A stretch of 48,050 nucleotides of DNA from DASVRZ01 sp038228695 (GTDB taxonomy: Bacteria > Verrucomicrobiota > Verrucomicrobiia > Chthoniobacterales > DASVRZ01). The notes under the pieces are model-generated. The model was not told the origin of the DNA, did no database searches, and worked only from the letters and a program-made list of their open reading frames with translations. The stretch covers positions 1 to 48,050 of the forward strand of contig JBBRPA010000028.1 of the NCBI GenBank assembly GCA_038228695.1, read 5' to 3'. Position 1 is the first letter of the stretch. Each line of letters starts with the position of its first letter. The position numbers and the translations under genes are program-made. Positions 25,520 through 32,778 of the stretch are shown one piece after another.

Positions 25520-26494
25520 CTAGCTAATGGCGAGAACCTTCGCAATGATGCGGTGAACCTCTGGGAATTGCAATTTCTCCACGGCTGGACTGTAAAAAGC
25601 CGGGGCGTCGAGGGAGGTGACGCGCTGAATCGGGGCATCGAGATCGTCGAAGCATTTTTCCTGAATCATCGCTGCGATTTGGGCGCTGACTCCGCAGAAA
25701 GGTTTGTTTTCGTCCACGAGCACGACTCGGTGCGTTTTCCGCGCACTCGCCAGAATGGTTTCCTCATCGAGCGGTCGGATGCTACGGAGGTCAATCACCT
25801 CGCAACTGATATCATGCTCTGCCTCAAGGAGTTCCGCGGCTTTTAGCGCGGTCAGAATGGCCCGACCGTGGCCGATGATGCTGATGTGTTTGCCCTTGCG
25901 CTTGATGTCAGCTTTGCCGAGCGGGATGGTGTATTCCTCCTCGGGAACTTCGCCTTTTTCGCCGTAAAGCAGCGTGCTTTCCATGAACATAACCGGATCA
26001 TTGTCGCGAATGGCGGTCTTCATCAGGCCCTTAGCATCGTAGGCGGTCGCAGCACAGACGACTTTCAGCCCAGGAATGTTCGCCAGCCAGCTTTCGGGTG
26101 TGTGGCTGTGAGTGGCGCCGACGCTGGTGCCGCCGTTGGCGGGTCCGCGAATCACGATCGGGCAATTGATCAAACCGCCGCTCATGTAACGAATTTGCGC
26201 GGCGTTATTGATGATCTGATCGTAAGCAACGGTGGCAAAACTCCAAAACATCAATTCCATCACGGGCCGCAAGCCCAGCATGGAAGCACCGATGCCCATT
26301 CCGATGAAGGCAGCCTCGGAAATAGGCGTGTCCACGACGCGTTTGTCACCGTATTTTTTCCAGAGTCCGCGGGTGACTTTGTAAGCGCCGTCGTATTGGG
26401 CAACCTCCTCGCCGATCAGGACAACGTTCGGGTCGCGCTCGATTTCCTCGGCAAATGCCTGGTTCAGAGCCTCGCGGTATTCAATAAGTGCCAT
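25520..26494 (-). CDS. pdhB: Pyruvate dehydrogenase E1 component, beta subunit
   Basis: 324 residues with the transketolase-like pyrimidine-binding half: E-A-L-N-Q-A-F-A-E-E-I-E-R-D, V-D-T-P-I-S-E-A-A-F-I-G-M-G, G-L-R-P-V-M-E-L-M-F, and the C-terminal domain with V-I-D-L-R-S-I-R-P-L-D-E-E-T-I. With E1-alpha it decarboxylates pyruvate on thiamine diphosphate. It sits between pdhA and pdhC in a compact operon. Family assignment is firm. Confidence 0.95.
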   Translation of the reverse strand: MALIEYREALNQAFAEEIERDPNVVLIGEEVAQYDGAYKVTRGLWKKYGDKRVVDTPISEAAFIGMGIGASMLGLRPVMELMFWSFATVAYDQIINNAAQIRYMSGGLINCPIVIRGPANGGTSVGATHSHTPESWLANIPGLKVVCAATAYDAKGLMKTAIRDNDPVMFMESTLLYGEKGEVPEEEYTIPLGKADIKRKGKHISIIGHGRAILTALKAAELLEAEHDISCEVIDLRSIRPLDEETILASARKTHRVVLVDENKPFCGVSAQIAAMIQEKCFDDLDAPIQRVTSLDAPAFYSPAVEKLQFPEVHRIIAKVLAIS

Positions 26495-26538
26495 AAAATG
26501 GAAATGGGAATGGGTTGATTCCGGTGAGAGCTTGTTGC

Positions 26539-27636
26539 CTAGTCGTTGAAGAAATGGCGCCCCGTGCGGCCCGCCTCGGTGTTGCGGTCTACCTCGTAGT
26601 AAACATCCTCGAAAATGCTCGCTGGATCGGGCAGCGGACTTTCATCGGCGAAAACCGCAGAAGCGTCGGCCTCGGCTTTGGCGGCCTCGCTGATTTCGGT
26701 GAACTGCTCCTCGGTCAGGACGCCTTTTTCGATCAGGAACCGTTTGTAAAACTGGATGGGATCGTGGTTCTTTTTGTATTCGTCGATCTCTTCCGCCGCT
26801 CGATAACCGCCTTTGTGTTTGGCGTCGGCCACGGAGTGCCCGTAATGCCGGTAGGTCTCAAACTCCAAAATCGTCGGGCGCGATTCTTTGTGGGCGCGAT
26901 CAATGGCGATTTGGGTGACCGCCCGGACTTCGTTAATGTCCTCTCCGTTGGCCTTCGCCCACGCCACGCCAAAAGGTTCACCCCGCTCGGCAAGGCAGTT
27001 TTTGACGACGGAAGATCGCTCCAAGCTTGTGCCCATCGAATAGCGGTTGTTTTCAATCACGTAAATCACCGGCAGATCCATTAAGGACGCCATGTTCAGG
27101 CTTTCGTAGAAGCAACCTTGGTTGACCGCACCATCTCCTAGGAAACATAAAGCCGCTCCTTTCAGGCCTTTATATTTAATGCCATACGCCAGACCGAGAC
27201 CTAGCGGAGTCTGGCCAGCAACAATTCCGTGGCCGCCCCAGTAATTTTTGTCCGGGGCAAAGAAATGCATCGAGCCCCCCTTCCCTTTCGAGCAACCGGT
27301 CGCTTTGCCGTAAAGCTCGGCCATACATTCGTTCATGCTCATACCTACTGCGAGCGCATGTCCGTGGCAGCGATATGCTGTGATTACGTGGTCATGTTCA
27401 CCCATTAGCGAGCAGGCTCCAACCGCGACGGATTCCTGGCCAATGTAAAGGTGGATGAACCCACTCATTTTTCCGCCCTGATATTTTGAAAGGCCCACCT
27501 GCTCAAACCGACGGATTTGCAACATTTTTCGAAGCAACTCCAGTTGATCGGCCTTGCTTAGTTTGCGATTAATCGGGGCCTCGCTGTAATTAGTGGTTTC
27601 GACGGCGGGCTTGGTCTTTTTCGCAAGGGTTTCCAT
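26539..27636 (-). CDS. pdhA: Pyruvate dehydrogenase E1 component, alpha subunit
   Basis: 365 residues from ATG 27636; a longer frame to 27684 would overlap the upstream membrane-protein gene and is less likely. Thiamine-diphosphate site: G-D-G-A-V-N-Q-G-C-F-Y-E-S-L-N-M-A then V-I-Y-V-I-E-N-N-R. The loop Y-R-H-Y-G-H-S-V-A-D and the G-G-S-M-H-F-F block are typical of PDH E1-alpha. Together with pdhB and pdhC it feeds acetyl-CoA into central metabolism. It lies downstream of the DUF6580 gene, possibly in the same transcript. Confidence 0.95.
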   Translation of the reverse strand: METLAKKTKPAVETTNYSEAPINRKLSKADQLELLRKMLQIRRFEQVGLSKYQGGKMSGFIHLYIGQESVAVGACSLMGEHDHVITAYRCHGHALAVGMSMNECMAELYGKATGCSKGKGGSMHFFAPDKNYWGGHGIVAGQTPLGLGLAYGIKYKGLKGAALCFLGDGAVNQGCFYESLNMASLMDLPVIYVIENNRYSMGTSLERSSVVKNCLAERGEPFGVAWAKANGEDINEVRAVTQIAIDRAHKESRPTILEFETYRHYGHSVADAKHKGGYRAAEEIDEYKKNHDPIQFYKRFLIEKGVLTEEQFTEISEAAKAEADASAVFADESPLPDPASIFEDVYYEVDRNTEAGRTGRHFFND

Positions 27637-27664
27637 AGAGTGAGCGGGCGTGGCGAGGTAGTTT

Positions 27665-28240
27665 TTAGTGTGCGGCCGCCGCAACAGGCGCGGTCAGTTT
27701 ACGATGGCTGACAGACAGGCAGACCAGAAACAATCCGGTAAAGACGAGGTCGCCGATCAGGGTGTTTCGGAAAAAATAAAGGGTCGGCGGATAACCCGGC
27801 AACCCGACGGTCATGGCCTGCCACCAGCCACCCCAGGTTTTCAAATAGCCCGGATCGCCCAGCCAACTGGCGGAGTTGGTGGCGAGATAAAAGAACAGTG
27901 AAGCGATCACCGAGGCACCGAGGAGCGCACCCTGCTTGCGTTGGAAAAATTCTCGATGCCGTGCCGCCAGAAGGCCAATACCGCCGAAAATGACGTAGCG
28001 CGGGAGAATGTCCCAGGTAAAGAGCGGAAAATGATACACTAGGCCATTGAGAAGCACGTCGGATACCAGTAAAATGCTTAAAGGCACCCAGAGCGCGAGG
28101 CGTTTAGGGAAGAAAACCGCCCCACACAAGACGATGGCCGCGAGGGGGGAAAAATTGACCCAAGCGGAAGAATAATTCAGCCACGGCGGAACAACGCGAT
28201 AAAGCATCGCGGCAAGAATGAGAAAAAGGGCTACAGGCAC
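27665..28240 (-). CDS. DUF6580 family integral membrane protein
   Basis: About 191 residues from GTG 28240, chosen so that the protein opens with the first hydrophobic segment; an upstream TTG at 28291 gives 208. Several membrane segments are visible (A-L-F-L-I-L-A-A-M-L-Y, L-A-A-I-V-L-C-G-A-V, L-G-A-S-V-I-A-S-L-F-F-Y). The blocks N-F-S-P-L-A-A and F-F-R-N-T-L-I-G-D-L-V-F match DUF6580, a membrane family with ECF-S-like topology. The substrate and role are unknown. It is divergent from mnmG. Confidence 0.6.
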   Translation of the reverse strand: MPVALFLILAAMLYRVVPPWLNYSSAWVNFSPLAAIVLCGAVFFPKRLALWVPLSILLVSDVLLNGLVYHFPLFTWDILPRYVIFGGIGLLAARHREFFQRKQGALLGASVIASLFFYLATNSASWLGDPGYLKTWGGWWQAMTVGLPGYPPTLYFFRNTLIGDLVFTGLFLVCLSVSHRKLTAPVAAAAH

Positions 28241-28348
28241 CGCGCTACATTGGGCGCGATCCCTCGAAAAATCAACTGAGAAGTGAGCCAAATCCTGGTG
28301 ATTTCAACAAGCGTTCTTAGACCCCTAAATTGGTTACAAAAAGCGGAA

Positions 28349-28364
28349 TGTTCCACGTGGAACA
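28349..28364. promoter_or_regulatory. parS-like ParB-binding site upstream of mnmG
   Basis: TGTTCCACGTGGAACA is a perfect 16-bp palindrome matching the conserved bacterial parS pattern TGTTtCACGTGaAACA. It lies in the intergenic region 52 bp before mnmG. ParB-parS sites cluster near the replication origin, often around gidA/mnmG. Confidence 0.8.
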
Positions 28365-28415
28365 TCTGGGCCGATTTCCATTTGAACGCCCTTGGACGCT
28401 GGCGGATAGTGCCCG

Positions 28416-30284
28416 GTGTTTGTTTACCCAAAGCATTATGACGTAATCATCGTCGGCGCCGGTCATGCCGGAGTCGAGGCGGCTTTGGCGGCGGCTCGTT
28501 TGGGTTGTCAAACGGCGATTCTGACCCAAAATGCGGATACAGTGGCGCAAATGTCCTGCAATCCGGCGATCGGCGGCTTGGCCAAGGGACATATGGTTCG
28601 GGAAATCGACGCGTTGGGCGGGGCGATGGGTCTCAACGCGGACGCCACAGCCATCCAATGCCGGATGCTGAATGCCAACAAGGGAGCGAGTGTGCGGGCG
28701 CCACGTTCCCAGTGTGATAAAAAAGCCTACCAGTTTCGGATGAAATGGGTTGTAGAATCCCAGCCCAAGCTGGATTTTCTACAAGGGAACGTCATGCGGA
28801 TACTAGTTGAAAATGAGGAGGTTGTCGGCGTTCAGACCAATCTCGGCCTCGAAGTCCGGGGCGCGGCCGTGGTGATCACTACCGGAACTTTTATGCGAGG
28901 CCTGCTCCACGTCGGAATGCAGAACGCCAGCGGCGGCCGGATGGGTGACAGTGTTTCCACGCTGAGTGATAGCTTGCGGGAGTTGGGATTTGAGGTGGGA
29001 CGCTTTAAAACCGGGACGCCGTGCCGACTTAACGGACGATCGATCGATTTTTCCCGCTGCGAACGGCAGGAAGGGGACGATCCCGCGCCACCCTTCACTT
29101 TCCTTGAGGAGGAACTTGCCGCCGGTCCCGATGAAATTTTTAGCCTGAACCCGCTTCGTGACGGAAAGTTCCACGTGGAACAAATGCCCTGCTGGATTAC
29201 CCACACCAATGAGCGGACGCACCAAATCATTCGGGAAAATCTTCACCTCTCGCCCCTCTACGCAGGCAAAATCGAAGGTGTGGGCCCACGGTATTGTCCT
29301 TCCATCGAGGATAAAGTGGTCAAATTTGCCGAAAAACCCCAGCACCAACTCTTCCTTGAGCCGGAGGGAAGGCAGACGCACGAATATTACGTCAACGGCA
29401 TCTCCACAAGCTTACCTTACGAGGTGCAATACGAGTTTATTCGGTCGGTGGTGGGATTGGAAAACGCGGAAATTATGCGCCCGGGTTACGCGGTGGAATA
29501 CGATTACTGCCCGCCGACGCAGTTGAAGGCGACGTTGGAGACTAAAAGGGTGACCGGACTTTACTTCGCGGGGCAGATCAACGGGACCTCCGGTTACGAG
29601 GAAGCGGCTGCTCAGGGTTTGATGGCAGGGACGAATGCTGCGCTCAAAGTGCAAGGCCGGGGCGAATTTGTTCTCGGGCGAGAGGAGGCCTACATCGGGG
29701 TGATGATCGATGATTTGATCACGAAAGGAGTGACCGAGCCCTATCGGATGTTTACCAGCCGGGCCGAATTCCGATTGTTGCTGCGCCAAGACAACGCGGA
29801 TTTGCGACTGACCCCACGCGCCGCCGAAGTCGGCCTAGTTTCGACCCGACGGATTGCGAAAGTCGCGGAGCGACAAGCCAATCTTGCGGCAGCCTTGCGT
29901 ATCTCTCAAACCCAAAGCTATGAAGGGGTGCGGATCGAAAAGCTCCTTCGGCGGCCGGACTTTACGGTGGGCAACCTTCCCGCCGAAGTCGTCGAGGGAA
30001 TCCCGGTTTCAGTCTGGGAAATGCTCGAAACTGACTTGAAATACGAGGGTTACATTCGCCGCCAGGAAGGCGCGGTGGATCAGGCGAAGAAACAAGAAAG
30101 CCGGAAATTTCCTGACTGGCTCGACTTTAACGCGGTCCACGGATTGCGTCTGGAGGCGCGCCAGAAACTATCCACCATCCGTCCGGAGACGCTGGGGCAG
30201 GCAGGTCGGATCAGCGGGATCACCCCCTCCGACGTGGCGCTGCTCACCGTCTGGATGGAGCGGGGAATGCCCCGCGTAGCCTAG
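28416..30284 (+). CDS. mnmG: tRNA uridine-5-carboxymethylaminomethyl synthesis enzyme MnmG (GidA)
   Basis: 622 residues from GTG 28416; the start is fixed by the conserved N-terminus F-V-Y-P-K-H-Y-D-V-I-I-V-G-A-G-H-A-G. FAD-binding blocks include E-A-A-L-A-A-A-R-L-G and, later, G-T-S-G-Y-E-E-A-A-A-Q-G-L-M-A-G. N-A-N-K-G-A-S-V-R-A-P-R-S-Q and the C-terminal D-L-K-Y-E-G-Y-I are typical. With MnmE it modifies the wobble uridine of several tRNAs. mnmG is often near oriC next to mnmE/rsmG/parAB; those genes are not in this window, but two parS-like sites are. Confidence 0.97.
   Translation: MFVYPKHYDVIIVGAGHAGVEAALAAARLGCQTAILTQNADTVAQMSCNPAIGGLAKGHMVREIDALGGAMGLNADATAIQCRMLNANKGASVRAPRSQCDKKAYQFRMKWVVESQPKLDFLQGNVMRILVENEEVVGVQTNLGLEVRGAAVVITTGTFMRGLLHVGMQNASGGRMGDSVSTLSDSLRELGFEVGRFKTGTPCRLNGRSIDFSRCERQEGDDPAPPFTFLEEELAAGPDEIFSLNPLRDGKFHVEQMPCWITHTNERTHQIIRENLHLSPLYAGKIEGVGPRYCPSIEDKVVKFAEKPQHQLFLEPEGRQTHEYYVNGISTSLPYEVQYEFIRSVVGLENAEIMRPGYAVEYDYCPPTQLKATLETKRVTGLYFAGQINGTSGYEEAAAQGLMAGTNAALKVQGRGEFVLGREEAYIGVMIDDLITKGVTEPYRMFTSRAEFRLLLRQDNADLRLTPRAAEVGLVSTRRIAKVAERQANLAAALRISQTQSYEGVRIEKLLRRPDFTVGNLPAEVVEGIPVSVWEMLETDLKYEGYIRRQEGAVDQAKKQESRKFPDWLDFNAVHGLRLEARQKLSTIRPETLGQAGRISGITPSDVALLTVWMERGMPRVA
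29167..29182. promoter_or_regulatory. Second parS-like site, inside mnmG
   Basis: AGTTCCACGTGGAACA matches the upstream palindrome at 15 of 16 bases, with a perfect 14-bp inner palindrome (29168-29181). It lies 818 bp from the first site, inside the coding region. Two such sites close together are unlikely by chance. Confidence 0.75.
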
Positions 30285-30329
30285 AATTTCAGGGCTCAAG
30301 AGCGCGGGTATTGCGCGGCGTTTTCTGCG

Positions 30330-30369
30330 AACAAAAAGGATGGGATGTTTCCACCCCATCCTTTTTGTT
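30330..30369. terminator. Bidirectional intrinsic terminator between mnmG and gspF
   Basis: AACAAAAAGGATGGG (30330-30344) pairs with CCCATCCTTTTTGTT (30355-30369) around a 10-base loop. A/T tracts on either side of the G/C-rich stem core suit both the + strand mnmG and the convergent minus-strand gene. Confidence 0.85.
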
Positions 30370-30382
30370 TGAACCCGTTCCG

Positions 30383-31597
30383 TTATTTCGAGACCACGTC
30401 GCTGAGTTTGAAGATCGGTAGGAAGAGGGCAAAGACGATGAACCCGACGACCGCACCGAGGAAGACGATCAAAAGCGGCTCGATCAGCGAGGTGAGGGCG
30501 TCGAGTAAGGCCTCGATTTCCTCGTCCCAGAAGTCGGCCATTTTTTCGAGCATGGTGTCGATTTTGCCAGTGGCTTCACCAGCGGAGACCATCCGCAGAA
30601 GCATCGGTGGAAAAATGGGTTCGCGAGCAAGGGAGCTGGCAAGGGGGTCGCCCTTTTCGACGAGAACACTGATCCGTCGGATGGCCTTTTCGACGACCGT
30701 ATTGCCGGAGGTTTCCGCGATGATCTCGAGGGTTTCGAGAATCGGAACGCCGCTTCGGATCATCTGAGCGAAGGTGCGGGCCATCCGGGACATGCAAATC
30801 TTGTGGATGAGAGGTCCGAAGATGGGAAGTTTGAGGCACCATTTGTCCCAAGTTTCGCGACCGGCGGTCGTTTTCATCCAGGATTTGAAGCCGTAGTAAA
30901 TGCCGGCTGCAACAGCAAAAATCAAATACCAGTAGGCGCGCATAAAATCACTGATATTGATCAGAAGTTGCGTGGGTGCAGGGAGTTCCGATCCGAAGTC
31001 CTTGAAGATTTCAGCAAAGACGGGGACGACTTTCATCACCAGAAACATGCTGATGCCGACCGCGATGCAGATGACGACAGCGGGATAAGTCATGGCGCTT
31101 TTGACCTTTTTCTTAAGGCGGGCACTGGCTTCAAGGAAGGAGGCGAGGCGGTCGAGAATTTCCGAAAGGAGACCGCCCGATTCACCTGCGCGGACCATGG
31201 CGATATAAAGGCGGGAGAAGGCGTTGGGAAACTTAGCCACTGCTTGGTTGAATTGGTCGCCGCCTTGCACGGAGGTGATCAACTCACCCGTGATGCTATG
31301 GATGGCTTTTTGTTTTTTCGGGTCCATTTGCTCGTAAAGAGCGGTCAAGCCAGTCACGAGTGGGAGACCGGCGTCCACCATGGTGGCGAGCTGCCGAGTG
31401 AAAATGACCAAATCCGATTCCTTCGGACTAAGAAATTTCGCGGTGATCTTTCTGCCCTTCGTCTTCTGCTGAATGGAAAGCACCATCAATCCCCTGGACA
31501 TCAGATTGCTGATCGCGTTGTCCTGGCTAACGGATTCGATGACTCCGGAGAGGATTTTCCCGCCGTTATCGCGAGCTTGGTAGGCAAATGTAGTCAT
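30383..31597 (-). CDS. Type II secretion/type IV pilus inner-membrane protein (GspF/PilC family)
   Basis: 404 residues from ATG 31597; the longer frame lacks support. The sequence opens T-T-F-A-Y-Q-A-R-D-N-G-G-K-I-L-S-G, then holds two cytoplasmic GspF repeats: F-T-R-Q-L-A-T-M-V-D-A-G-L-P-L near residue 70 and F-A-Q-M-I-R-S-G-V-P-I-L-E near residue 275. Three hydrophobic segments are visible (A-V-V-I-C-I-A-V-G-I-S-M-F-L, I-F-A-V-A-A-G-I-Y-Y and F-L-G-A-V-V-G-F-I-V-F-A-L-F-L). It is the platform protein of a pilus or type II secretion machine. No other pilus gene is in the window. Confidence 0.93.
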   Translation of the reverse strand: MTTFAYQARDNGGKILSGVIESVSQDNAISNLMSRGLMVLSIQQKTKGRKITAKFLSPKESDLVIFTRQLATMVDAGLPLVTGLTALYEQMDPKKQKAIHSITGELITSVQGGDQFNQAVAKFPNAFSRLYIAMVRAGESGGLLSEILDRLASFLEASARLKKKVKSAMTYPAVVICIAVGISMFLVMKVVPVFAEIFKDFGSELPAPTQLLINISDFMRAYWYLIFAVAAGIYYGFKSWMKTTAGRETWDKWCLKLPIFGPLIHKICMSRMARTFAQMIRSGVPILETLEIIAETSGNTVVEKAIRRISVLVEKGDPLASSLAREPIFPPMLLRMVSAGEATGKIDTMLEKMADFWDEEIEALLDALTSLIEPLLIVFLGAVVGFIVFALFLPIFKLSDVVSK

Positions 31598-31680
31598 GGT
31601 GTTTTTCGAGGCGGAATGGAGCCGCTTTACGAATAAGCACATCCGATGCCACGGATGGGGCTGCCAAGAACTGGAAACGA

Positions 31681-31902
31681 TTACTCCAGATCCTCGGCGA
31701 TTACACTGGTCTGCTCGCGCGTTCCGAGGAGAGTAGCTTGGGAAATAACGCGCTCGGCGCTCCCATCGAAACGGTAACCGTGACAGTTCGGGCAACTGAT
31801 AACGCGCTCCGCCACGATGGACTCGCATCCTTCACAGACCTTGTAGCGGTCGGCTTGAGCGGCGATTTCTAGGGCTTTTTTGGCGCGTTCCTCCAAAGTC
31901 AT
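31681..31902 (-). CDS. Small zinc-ribbon protein
   Basis: 73 residues. Two C-x-x-C knuckles (C-E-G-C and C-P-N-C), separated by I-V-A-E-R-V-I-S, form a likely zinc ribbon. The N-terminus A-K-K-A-L-E-I-A-A-Q-A-D-R is helical. I do not recognise the family. It may bind nucleic acid or be a small regulator. It lies upstream of gspF on the same strand and divergent from trmD. Confidence 0.6.
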   Translation of the reverse strand: MTLEERAKKALEIAAQADRYKVCEGCESIVAERVISCPNCHGYRFDGSAERVISQATLLGTREQTSVIAEDLE

Positions 31903-31990
31903 GTTGCCTAACTAACACGAGCCGCGCAGTCCGACAAATTGGAAACCTTGTCGTGCCGCTGTTCACGGCGTAAAAACGTTCTGTCCTCCA

Positions 31991-32698
31991 ATGAATCCGC
32001 TTCATATCGACCTCCTGACCCTCTTTCCGGGGATATGCTCCGGGCCGATGACTCAGAGCATGATGAAGCGGGCGCAGGAAAAAGGACTCTTTAGCTTTCA
32101 AGCCCACGACATCCGGGAATGGACCACCGATAAACACCGCCTGACCGACGATGCTCCCTACGGCGGCGGGGAAGGAATGGTGATGAAACCCGAGCCGATT
32201 TTTGCGGCAGTGGAATCCCTCAAGCGTCCCACCAGCCGCGTGATTCTGATGTCCCCCAGCGGCCATTCTTTTTCGCAAGCGCACGCTGCGCAACTCGTTG
32301 TTTATGAGCATCTTATCATTATCTCGGGTCACTACGAGGGCGTTGACCAGCGGGTCATCGATCATCTCGTGGACGAAGAAATTTCGATCGGAGACTACAT
32401 TCTTACGAACGGCACCCTCGCCGCGCTGGTGGTCATCGATGCGGTCACTCGCCTCATTCCCGGGGTTCTTGGGAATGATCAATCCGCCGTGCGGGATTCT
32501 TTTAGTAACGGCCTCTTGGAACATCCCCAATACACCCGGCCAGCGGAGTTCCGTGGTTGGAAAATCCCGGAAATTCTGCTCGGCGGCAACCACCCAGCCA
32601 TCGCCATTTGGCGTCACGAGCGCAGTCTCGAAAAAACCCGCCGGGTCCGGCCCGATTTACTTTCGCCGCCAACCGAAAACATCTCATCTTTGGAATAA
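31991..32698 (+). CDS. trmD: tRNA (guanine-N1-)-methyltransferase TrmD
   Basis: 235 residues. TrmD methylates G37 of tRNA using SAM with a SPOUT knot fold. Conserved blocks: H-I-D-L-L-T-L-F-P-G at the start, D-D-A-P-Y-G-G-G-E-G-M-V, I-I-S-G-H-Y-E-G-V-D-Q-R-V and I-S-I-G-D-Y-I-L-T-N-G, plus E-H-P-Q-Y-T-R-P near the end. TrmD usually sits with rpsP/rimM/rplS, but here it stands without them. Confidence 0.96.
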   Translation: MNPLHIDLLTLFPGICSGPMTQSMMKRAQEKGLFSFQAHDIREWTTDKHRLTDDAPYGGGEGMVMKPEPIFAAVESLKRPTSRVILMSPSGHSFSQAHAAQLVVYEHLIIISGHYEGVDQRVIDHLVDEEISIGDYILTNGTLAALVVIDAVTRLIPGVLGNDQSAVRDSFSNGLLEHPQYTRPAEFRGWKIPEILLGGNHPAIAIWRHERSLEKTRRVRPDLLSPPTENISSLE

Positions 32699-32778
32699 AC
32701 ACACCGTTTGTCCCGCAAATTTGCGAATCTCTGAATAGACTGAAATAACCCGCGTCCACCCAATACCCCATCCTTGTT

